Shown here piece by piece: positions 12,216 through 17,534 of a DNA stretch of 17,534 nucleotides. The notes under the pieces were generated by a model. The model was given only the letters and a program-made list of their open reading frames with translations. It did not search any database and had not been told where the DNA came from. Location: contig DATMEB010000286.1 of assembly GCA_035557095.1 (NCBI GenBank), positions 1 to 17,534 on the forward strand, written 5' to 3'. Made by a program: the position numbers and the translations under genes. The first letter of the stretch is position 1, and each line of letters starts with the position of its first letter. Source of the DNA: JALZDI01 sp035557095 (GTDB taxonomy: Bacteria; Actinomycetota; Actinomycetes; Propionibacteriales; Nocardioidaceae).

Positions 12216-14441
12216 TCAGAGACGGCCGCGCAGGTAGCCGGGTGTCCCGATGACGAACCGCGAGTGCATTTGGTCAGGGCGCAACCAGCGCAGCAGCCAC
12301 GCGATGTCGCCGGTCTTCATCGACGCCCACCCCCGGGCGGGGACCCGGCCCCCGGCGTGCAGGACGAGGCTTCCCTTGCGTACGTCGGCGGGGTTGTTGG
12401 CCTGCCACTGTCCGCGTGCTTGGGAGTAGTGCAGCCCGGTGGGCAGGTTGAACCCCAGCACGAGCGCATGCGGGTAGCGGCCCCGCTTCGACCACCAGTG
12501 CACGGCCGCGCTCGTGCGCCACTGGGCCTTGGGCGGGCGGCTCTGCTGGTAGACGTTGTAGGTCTTCGGGACGCGGCGGTCCATGGACCAGTAGTCGTCC
12601 CGGTCGATCCGGCGGTAGGGGATCGGGGTCCCGGGGTTGCGCAGGTTGCCCAGCGCCAGCTCCGGACGGAACGTGCCGGCCGGGGTCTCACCCGTGCCGT
12701 CGCGACGACTTGCGGCCTCGATCATTCCCTGTGCGCCCAGCGTGACCGGGAAGGGTCCCCGCTTGATGGTCCACGTTCGGCCCTCGCGCTGCCAGGCGGT
12801 GGCCATCCCGGCACCGGCGCTCCAGGTGCTGGCGGTGACGGTGACGACCTGACGGGCGACACCGATGCTCCCCAGCTCGTCGGGGTGCACGGTCCACCCG
12901 CGGGTGAGGTACCGCTGCGGACGCGGCGCCGGCGCGCCGCCCTCCACGTCGAGGCAGGCAGCGCCCTGACAGCTCTTCAGCTGGCGCAGCTTCGCAGCCA
13001 GTGCCGTGCGGGTGAGCCGGTACGCCGGCCGGTAGGCGACGTTGTTCAGCTGGCTCGGGTCCTTGAGCCGGTCGTAGAGCTCCCGCTCACCGTTGCGCGG
13101 GTACTCGAGGTAGGTGTAGCGACGCGTGCGTACGCCGCGGTAGAACCATCGGCGGTCGCTGGTCTCCCAGCCGTTCTGCCCCGACTCGATCGACATCGCA
13201 CCGTAGCCCTCCGCGTCCTCGGCTCCACGGGCGAGCGGGAGCAGGGACCGTCCGTCCTGCGGCAGAATCAGCGGCGTTGCACCCGCAGCAGCCGCGATCG
13301 TGCTCGGCAGGTCGACCAGGGCGGTCGTCTGCGGCACGGTCGTACCGGGCGTGATGCCGCCGGCGGTCCAGCGCATCAGCAGCGGAACCCGAAGGCTCGG
13401 CTCGTACGGAAGGATCTTGCCCTGCCAGCGGTGCTGACCGAGCATGTAGCCGTTGTCGCTGGTGAAGATGATCAGCGTGTTGTCGAGCTCGCCGAGGGTC
13501 TCCAGCTGCGTGACGGTCTGCTGCACCGACCGGTCCACGGCCTGCAGGGAACGAACCCGCATCCGGTTCTTGCGTGTGGTCCGGCTGACGCCGACGGGAT
13601 GCCACCGGCGCAGCGCACGGACGTTGGCGGGCTTCTCGGTCACCACGCGTTCGTTGAACGACGGGTCCTTCCTGGTGTGCAGCGGCAGCGTCGCGAAGTC
13701 GTCCGCGTCCTCGTCGGGCGGTGTCGCCGGACCCCACTTGCAGCGCGCGTTCGGGCGCGGGGTGCAGGCGTCGTGCGGTGCGAGGTTGGACTCCCAGATG
13801 AAGAACGGCCGGTCCTGGGCGTTCGCCTCGGCGATGTGCTGACGGGTGTACGTGCCGAACCGGTCGGTCTGGTAGTCGTCGGTGAACTGCCTGACGGTGC
13901 CGTCCTCGTTGACCCGGAAGTCGAAGTAGTCGTAGGTGCCCCCGGTCGTGGCGTAGAACTTGTTCCATCCCGCCGGCTTACCGAGGTCGTTCGGGCCGCC
14001 GTACCCGTTGAGGAACTTGCCGGTGAACATCGTGTGGTAGCCGACGTTCTGCAGCCAGTTGCCGATCGTGGCGCTGACGACGTCCGGTTGGTTCCGCAGC
14101 TTGGCCCAGCCGCCGTGCGGCTCCTTGTTGGTGCGGATGTCGTGGTTGTGCGAGAGCTGGCCGGTGAGGATCGTGGCCCGCGCGGGGCAGCACAGCGGGT
14201 ACGACGACACCATGTCCTTGAAGGTCGCGCCTGCGCCGTCTGCCCCGAGCAGCCTTCGGGTATTCGGCATGTACTTCAGGTCGTTGACCGACTGGTCGTC
14301 GGTGGTGATCAGCAGGATGTTCGGCTTGTCGCGCGCAGTCGCGACCGAGGCCGGGTTCGTCAGCTGCAGGGTGGCCGCGACCAGTGAGGCCAGCACGAGA
14401 GCCAGCAGCACCCGCAGGGTGCGCTTCTGGGCGTGCAGCAC
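12216..14441 (-). CDS. Secreted sulfatase fused to a degenerate YkuD-like L,D-transpeptidase domain
   Basis: The product has 741 residues from the GTG at 14441 (GGGGGG ribosome-binding site at 14454-14449). A signal peptide covers about 1-36. The sulfatase domain (about 38-465) has the metal aspartates D48-D49 in ITTDDQ, the formylglycine motif C84-x-P86-x-R88 in LCCPARATILTG, and D329-N330 in FTSDNGYMLGQH. Sulfatases hydrolyse sulfate esters once the cysteine is oxidised by a formylglycine-generating enzyme. Residues about 525-735 resemble secreted YkuD-type L,D-transpeptidases (VVTVTASTW, RRDGTGETPAGTF, YRRIDRDDYWSMD). H695 is kept in SLVLHAGG, but the catalytic cysteine expected in the AGCVSL-like motif is W705 (RGWASM; codon TGG, 12327-12329). 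The second domain is therefore probably non-catalytic and may bind peptidoglycan. The sulfatase call is firm; the second domain is recognised from remembered family patterns. Confidence 0.88.
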   Translation of the reverse strand: MLHAQKRTLRVLLALVLASLVAATLQLTNPASVATARDKPNILLITTDDQSVNDLKYMPNTRRLLGADGAGATFKDMVSSYPLCCPARATILTGQLSHNHDIRTNKEPHGGWAKLRNQPDVVSATIGNWLQNVGYHTMFTGKFLNGYGGPNDLGKPAGWNKFYATTGGTYDYFDFRVNEDGTVRQFTDDYQTDRFGTYTRQHIAEANAQDRPFFIWESNLAPHDACTPRPNARCKWGPATPPDEDADDFATLPLHTRKDPSFNERVVTEKPANVRALRRWHPVGVSRTTRKNRMRVRSLQAVDRSVQQTVTQLETLGELDNTLIIFTSDNGYMLGQHRWQGKILPYEPSLRVPLLMRWTAGGITPGTTVPQTTALVDLPSTIAAAAGATPLILPQDGRSLLPLARGAEDAEGYGAMSIESGQNGWETSDRRWFYRGVRTRRYTYLEYPRNGERELYDRLKDPSQLNNVAYRPAYRLTRTALAAKLRQLKSCQGAACLDVEGGAPAPRPQRYLTRGWTVHPDELGSIGVARQVVTVTASTWSAGAGMATAWQREGRTWTIKRGPFPVTLGAQGMIEAASRRDGTGETPAGTFRPELALGNLRNPGTPIPYRRIDRDDYWSMDRRVPKTYNVYQQSRPPKAQWRTSAAVHWWSKRGRYPHALVLGFNLPTGLHYSQARGQWQANNPADVRKGSLVLHAGGRVPARGWASMKTGDIAWLLRWLRPDQMHSRFVIGTPGYLRGRL

Positions 14442-14448
14442 TTGTGGT

Positions 14449-14468
14449 CCCCCCACCAATTTCGGGGG
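14449..14468 (-). promoter_or_regulatory. Possible hairpin hiding the sulfatase ribosome-binding site
   Basis: On the minus strand CCCCC (14468-14464) can pair with GGGGG within GGGGGG (14454-14449) across a 9-base loop, GAAATTGGT. The G run is the Shine-Dalgarno-like sequence 7 bases before the GTG start at 14441, so the fold would restrict translation. The stem is short but all G-C. The effect is inferred. Confidence 0.35.
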
Positions 14469-14733
14469 CTCAGCTACATCGCCGGGGTGCCGAGCCATCC
14501 GTGGACTAGCAGATCTTTGAAGTATGTGAGCGGTGCCGGTGCCTGTCCGGCGAATCAACAAGAATTGTCACCGACCGTGAGCGTGGCCGGCTGGACTCAC
14601 CCGACCCGGGAACCCGCCCCTGGTCACGAGATGTCAAGGCAGGCGTGAGACTCGACAACCGAGGTGTGGCCTCAGGAGAGGGGCTGCAGTCGGTGACTGC
14701 CTGGTCGCGCACGGTAGTCACCAGCCATGCTTC

Positions 14734-14759
14734 GCGCCGAGATTGCGCGAGTGGCCCAG
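14734..14759 (+). repeat. Single copy of the interspersed element
   Basis: GCGCCGAGATTGCGCGAG (14734-14751), followed by TGGCCCAG (14752-14759), matches the minus-strand sequence 6526-6501 at 24 of 26 bases. It also matches the arms of the inverted repeat at 1924-1999. Its right end, GGCCCAG, is the start of the 13-base tandem repeat that follows. Confidence 0.8.
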
Positions 14760-14803
14760 TCGAGAGGCCCAGTCGAGAGGCCCAGTCGAGAGGCTCAGTC
14801 CAG
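14753..14803 (+). repeat. 13-base tandem repeat at the 3' end of the hypothetical gene
   Basis: Three identical units of GGCCCAGTCGAGA begin at 14753, 14766 and 14779, followed by a diverged unit GGCTCAGTCCAG (14792-14803). The last unit contains the stop codon (14797-14795) of the minus-strand gene, so the array starts at the gene end and extends into the spacer. The unit begins with the tail of the adjacent interspersed element. Confidence 0.93.
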
Positions 14804-15334
14804 CCTGGGGCGGGTGGACTGGCGGCGGTGCAGCACGCGGGGGAGCCCACGACGCGTGGTGGCCGCCGTGGGCAGCGGGGCCGCGGCGAGGTCGCCGCTC
14901 GGCATCTCGCCGGGACCCTCCTCGACCAGCCCGGTGGGGGCGAGCCGGGTGACCACGCACTCGCGTGCCCAGCGCTGCGCGGCCTGGTCGGCGTCGGTCA
15001 GGTTGAGCCGCGCGGCGACGAGCGCACGCACGACCTCGTCCCAGTGCGAGTCGCCCGGGTGGAGCGTCGTGACCCGGGCCAGCCAGGCGGCCATCCGCTG
15101 CCGGCTGTCCTTGGTCCGGACGATCACCGTGGCCCGGTCGGTCTCCTCGATCCCGGGAACGGGCTGCTCGGAGGGCCCGGACACGATGTAGGCAGAACCC
15201 TCGTGCCAGAGGTGCCAGACCGGCAGGTCGCGGTCGCCGTCGGGCAGCCGCAGCCAGCACAGGCCGGACTTCTTCATCAGCTCCTCGACGAGCGCTGACG
15301 TGACCTGCTGCTCGTCGTCGTCATGGGCACCCAC
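14795..15334 (-). CDS. Conserved hypothetical protein, possibly split-barrel (pyridoxamine-phosphate-oxidase-like) fold
   Basis: The product has 179 residues. The N-terminus is acidic and glutamine-rich (GAHDDDEQQVTSALVEELMKK). The centre is strand-rich: GLCWLRLPDGDRDLPVWHLW, then GSAYIVSGPSEQPVPG, RATVIVRTKDSRQRMAAWLA, then RWARECVVTRLAPTG. Alternating strands with a charged, sugar- or nucleotide-like context recall flavin-binding split barrels, but no diagnostic motif is present, so no function is assigned. The last 40 residues (from about 140) look disordered and reach into the 13-base tandem repeat. The start is GTG 15334, the only plausible start before the conserved part; no ribosome-binding site is visible, so the transcript may be leaderless. 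It is divergent from the EamA transporter gene with only 38 bases between them. Confidence 0.68.
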   Translation of the reverse strand: MGAHDDDEQQVTSALVEELMKKSGLCWLRLPDGDRDLPVWHLWHEGSAYIVSGPSEQPVPGIEETDRATVIVRTKDSRQRMAAWLARVTTLHPGDSHWDEVVRALVAARLNLTDADQAAQRWARECVVTRLAPTGLVEEGPGEMPSGDLAAAPLPTAATTRRGLPRVLHRRQSTRPRLD

Positions 15335-15372
15335 GGTCCGAGCGTGCCACAGCCCACGCGAGGATGACGCCC

Positions 15373-16275
15373 ATGAGCGGGGTACGACTGCGCGCCGTCG
15401 ACGTGGTGCTGATGGCGGTCGGCGTGCTCGGGGTCTCTCTGGCCGGCCCGCTGATCGCCTCGATGGCCGCGGTTCCCGCGTTGGCGATCGCGTTCTGGCG
15501 TACGGCGATCGCGACGACGATGATCGCGCCGATGGCCGGGGCGACCCGGCGTACGGAGATCCGTGCCGTGAGCCGCGCGGACCTGTGGCTGACCACGCTC
15601 GCCGGGCTCGCACTGGCGGCGCACTTCGCAGCATGGGTGACGTCGCTGAAGCTCACCTCGGTGGCGTCCTCGACCGCGCTGGTGTGCCTGCAGGCGGGCT
15701 GGGTCGTGCTGTTCACCTGGCTCGGGGGGCAGCGGCCCGACCGGCGTACGGCGATCGGCCTCGTGGTGTGCCTCGTCGGCGTAGTGGTGGTGACCGGCGT
15801 CGACTTCACGCTGTCGACGGAGGCGCTGGTCGGCGACCTGCTCGCCCTCGCGGGCGGCATCGGCTCGGCGGTCTACATGATGATCGGCGGTCGGGTCCGC
15901 CAGCGGATCGACACCACGGTCTACACGCTGCTGTGCTACGCCGCCTGCTCGGTCGCGCTGGTGGCGGCCTGCCTCGTCTGGAGGGTGCCACTGGCCGGCT
16001 ACGCGTCCGAGGACTGGGCACGGCTGGTGGCGCTGGCAGTGGCCTCGCAGCTGCTCGGCCACTCGGTGTTCAACCACCTGCTCGCCACGGTCTCCCCGAC
16101 CATCGTGTCGCTGGTGATCCTGCTCGAGGTACCCGGCGCGGCGCTGCTCGCCGGGCTGTTCCTCGACGAGTCACTGCCGGCCGGCACCTACCTCGGGCTG
16201 GTGGTCCTGCTCGCCGGCCTCGCGACCGTGGTGGTGGTGCGCCGCGAGGTACCCACCACCGCCCCACCGGACTGA
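15373..16275 (+). CDS. EamA-family (drug/metabolite superfamily) transporter
   Basis: This 300-residue, very hydrophobic protein has about ten membrane helices in two EamA repeats. The first runs from VVLMAVGVLGVSLAGPLIAS to VVVVTGVDFTL, with the conserved helix-3 region AAHFAAWVTSLKLTSVASST. The second runs from LVGDLLALAGGIGSAVYMMI to the end, with VSPTIVSLVILLEVPGAALLA and FLDESL. Members export or import small metabolites such as amino acids; the substrate cannot be predicted. I chose ATG 15373 because GAGG (15360-15363) is 9 bases upstream. The in-frame ATG at 15364 directly touches that GAGG and is less likely. The cytosolic C-terminus is short. A terminator hairpin follows at 16282. 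Confidence 0.9.
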   Translation: MSGVRLRAVDVVLMAVGVLGVSLAGPLIASMAAVPALAIAFWRTAIATTMIAPMAGATRRTEIRAVSRADLWLTTLAGLALAAHFAAWVTSLKLTSVASSTALVCLQAGWVVLFTWLGGQRPDRRTAIGLVVCLVGVVVVTGVDFTLSTEALVGDLLALAGGIGSAVYMMIGGRVRQRIDTTVYTLLCYAACSVALVAACLVWRVPLAGYASEDWARLVALAVASQLLGHSVFNHLLATVSPTIVSLVILLEVPGAALLAGLFLDESLPAGTYLGLVVLLAGLATVVVVRREVPTTAPPD

Positions 16276-16281
16276 GCCGCG

Positions 16282-16297
16282 CGGGCCGGCGGGCCCG
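16282..16297 (+). terminator. Terminator hairpin after the EamA transporter gene
   Basis: A perfect 6-bp stem, CGGGCC (16282-16287) with GGCCCG (16292-16297), closes a 4-base loop and is followed by ATT. It begins 7 bases after the stop codon. Confidence 0.5.
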
Positions 16298-16415
16298 ATT
16301 GATGAGAGCGCGGTGATGAGAGGGATGTCACCGCCCGGCGGCCTCCCCGGCCTTCGTCGGCCCTCGATAAGGTCGCGAGACCGTCTGCCTGCGGCACCCG
16401 CATGTCGGCGGCACG

Positions 16416-16460
16416 TCTGTCTGAGCGACTGTCTGTCTGAGCGGCTGTCTGTCTGAAGGG
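16416..16460 (+). repeat. 16-base tandem repeat in the leader of the CoA-lyase gene
   Basis: TCTGTCTGAGCGACTG (16416-16431) is followed by TCTGTCTGAGCGGCTG (16432-16447) and a partial third unit, TCTGTCTGAAGGG (16448-16460). The end of the third unit forms the ribosome-binding site (GAAGGG) of the gene starting at 16467. Each unit also has an internal TCTG doublet. The rest of 16298-16415 shows no gene. Confidence 0.9.
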
Positions 16461-16466
16461 TGAACG

Positions 16467-17459
16467 ATGTCCGAGGTCCCAAACGCTGCCCAGAGCGGCG
16501 TACTGCGTTCCCGCCGTTCCTGCCTGGCGGTGCCCGGCTCCAACCCCCGCTTCCTGGAGAAGGCCAAGGGGCTCGAGGCCGACCAGGTCTTCCTCGACCT
16601 CGAGGACGCCGTCGCGCCGCTGGCCAAGCCGGACGCACGCAAGAACATCGTTGCCTCGCTCAACGAGGGCGGCTGGGGCGACAAGGTCCGTGTAGTCCGG
16701 GTCAACGACTGGACCACGCAGTGGACCTACCGCGACGTGATCGAGGTGGTCGAGGGCGCCGGCGCCAACCTCGACTGCATCATGCTGCCGAAGGTGCAGA
16801 CGGCCGAGCAGGTCGTGGCGCTGGACACGCTGCTCGCGCAGATCGAGAAGACGATGGGGCTCGACCTCGGCCGCATCGGCATCGAGGCCCAGATCGAGAA
16901 CGCCGAGGGCCTGATCAACGTCGACGCGATCGCCACCGCCTCGCCGCGGGTCGAGACGATCATCTTCGGCCCGGCCGACTTCATGGCCTCGATCAACATG
17001 AAGTCACTGGTCGTGGGCGAGCAGCCGCCCGGCTACGACGTCGGCGACGCGTACCACCACATCCTGATGTCGATCCTGATGGCGGCCCGCGCGAACGACA
17101 AGCAGGCGATCGACGGCCCCTACCTGCAGATCCGCGACCTCGAGGGCTTCCAGCGGGTGGCGGGTCGCTCGGCCGCGCTCGGGTTCGACGGCAAGTGGGT
17201 GCTGCACCCCGACCAGGTGGCGGCCGCCAACGAGGTCTACTCGCCACGGCAGGAGGACTACGACCACGCCGAGAACATCCTGGACGCCTACGAGTGGTAC
17301 ACGTCCGACGCCGGCGGCAAGAAGGGCTCGGCCATGCTGGATGACGAGATGATCGACGAGGCCAGCCGCAAGATGGCGCTGGTGGTGGCGGCCAAGGGCC
17401 GGGCCGCCGGCATGGAGCGCTCCGACACCTGGTCGCCGCCGGAGGAGCAGGGTGGCTGA
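16467..17459 (+). CDS. HpcH/HpaI-type CoA-ester lyase (malyl-CoA/methylmalyl-CoA lyase, CitE-like)
   Basis: The 330-residue TIM-barrel lyase carries the family markers: RRSCLAVPGSNPRFLEKA with the phosphate-binding arginine, DQVFLDLEDAVAP with the acidic pair, then LDCIMLPKVQTAEQV. EAQIENAEGLINV supplies the metal-binding glutamate, IIFGPADFMASI the aspartate, and KWVLHPDQV closes the barrel. The segments YRDVIEVVEGAG, DGPY...DLEGF and GKWVLHPDQVAAANEV agree with Mcl-type (3S)-malyl-CoA/beta-methylmalyl-CoA lyases, which cleave to acetyl- or propionyl-CoA plus glyoxylate. The substrate is inferred. It could act in acyl-CoA assimilation or breakdown. The ATG at 16467 follows GAAGGG within the 16-base repeat. 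The stop overlaps the following sulfotransferase gene by 8 bases, which implies co-transcription. Confidence 0.9.
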   Translation: MSEVPNAAQSGVLRSRRSCLAVPGSNPRFLEKAKGLEADQVFLDLEDAVAPLAKPDARKNIVASLNEGGWGDKVRVVRVNDWTTQWTYRDVIEVVEGAGANLDCIMLPKVQTAEQVVALDTLLAQIEKTMGLDLGRIGIEAQIENAEGLINVDAIATASPRVETIIFGPADFMASINMKSLVVGEQPPGYDVGDAYHHILMSILMAARANDKQAIDGPYLQIRDLEGFQRVAGRSAALGFDGKWVLHPDQVAAANEVYSPRQEDYDHAENILDAYEWYTSDAGGKKGSAMLDDEMIDEASRKMALVVAAKGRAAGMERSDTWSPPEEQGG

Positions 17460-17534
17460 GCGGGTCTTCCTGCACGTCGGTACGCCCAAGTCGGGCACGA
17501 CGTTCCTGCAGACCGTGCTGTGGCAGAACCGCGA
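17452..17534 (+). CDS. Second sulfotransferase-like protein (N-terminal part, runs off right edge)
   Basis: Only the first 27 codons are present. From GTG 17452 they give VFLHVGTPKSGTTFLQTVL, with the same HVGTPKSGTT phosphosulfate-binding loop at the same residue positions (8-17) as the protein at 9975, so the two are paralogues. GGAGGAGCAG (17441-17450), inside the end of the upstream gene, supplies the ribosome-binding site. The start overlaps the CoA-lyase stop by 8 bases. Whether it also carries a coiled-coil and lysine-rich tail cannot be seen. Confidence 0.85.
   Translation, partial: MAERVFLHVGTPKSGTTFLQTVLWQNR

Larger units (their letters stand above)
14442..14794. other. Non-coding stretch with several repeats
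   Basis: This 353-base region separates two minus-strand genes, with no convincing gene inside. From left to right it holds a hairpin over the sulfatase ribosome-binding site (14449-14468), a less GC-rich part around 14510-14575 that may contain the sulfatase promoter (no clear -35/-10 pair), and a 7-bp inverted repeat GGTGACT/AGTCACC (14692-14698 and 14716-14722). One copy of the interspersed element (14734-14759) and a 13-base tandem repeat (14753-14803) that runs into the end of the next gene complete it. Confidence 0.6.

Noticed and set aside
12012..14387. Open frame of 791 codons on the plus strand opposite the sulfatase
   Set aside because: Antisense shadow of a long GC-rich gene; its translation contains no recognisable motif, while the minus strand has complete sulfatase motifs.
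14442..14561. A longer sulfatase with 40 more N-terminal residues
   Set aside because: The extra part would put a non-hydrophobic stretch before the signal peptide. GTG 14441 has a G-rich ribosome-binding site at good distance and gives a normal secretion signal.
1..17534. Mobile element, prophage or tRNA-linked insertion
   Set aside because: No transposase, integrase, phage gene or tRNA was recognised, and gene order over 1.2-10 kb follows the conserved actinobacterial sigE region.

Overview
The window is GC-rich, uses GTG starts often, and packs genes with 4-base ATGA/GTGA overlaps. This and the gene set point to an actinobacterium, most likely a member of the Nocardioidaceae or a close relative; the family is inferred, the class is fairly safe. 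The core (about 1.2-10 kb) is the conserved actinobacterial sigE neighbourhood. From memory of the Mycobacterium tuberculosis map, its genes match Rv1211 (DUF3117), Rv1220c (O-methyltransferase), sigE, the anti-sigma factor, htrA, tatB, mrp, the DUF1003 protein and the MgtE_N/CBS protein.

Layout. 1-1085 (minus): a PaaX-family repressor translationally coupled to an enoyl-CoA hydratase that runs off the left edge. 1279-1905 (plus): the DUF3117 protein, strong hairpins, and a small alpha/beta-barrel-like protein. 2032-2667 (minus): an O-methyltransferase that apparently lacks a normal start codon. 2884-6449 (plus): sigE, a zinc-binding anti-sigma factor with a membrane segment, an RseB/MucB-like secreted sensor, and an HtrA serine protease with a PDZ domain. 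Together these form an envelope-stress module with a SigE-type promoter in front. 9911-6537 (minus): an operon of an MgtE_N/CBS protein without a channel, a DUF1003 membrane protein, Mrp (Fe-S carrier ATPase) and TatB.

9975-12181 (plus): a sulfotransferase with a coiled-coil/lysine-rich tail, coupled to a PhzF-family protein. Convergent to them (14441-12216, minus) lies a secreted sulfatase fused to a YkuD-like L,D-transpeptidase domain whose catalytic cysteine position is tryptophan. 14442-14794 is a 353-base non-coding stretch with repeats. 14795-15334 (minus) is a conserved hypothetical gene, divergent from an EamA transporter (15373-16275). 16467-17459 is an Mcl/CitE-type CoA-ester lyase overlapping the start of a second sulfotransferase, which runs off the right edge.

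The most notable observations are: (1) the sulfatase/pseudo-L,D-transpeptidase fusion near two sulfotransferase paralogues; (2) a family of about 18-26-base interspersed repeats at three intergenic sites, two of them between convergent genes; (3) the probable AUC start of the O-methyltransferase; (4) the complete SigE-RseA-RseB-HtrA module with a recognisable autoregulatory promoter; (5) the channel-less MgtE_N/CBS plus DUF1003 pair; (6) short tandem repeats in two coding tails and two intergenic regions. No RNA gene, CRISPR array, insertion sequence or phage gene was seen.
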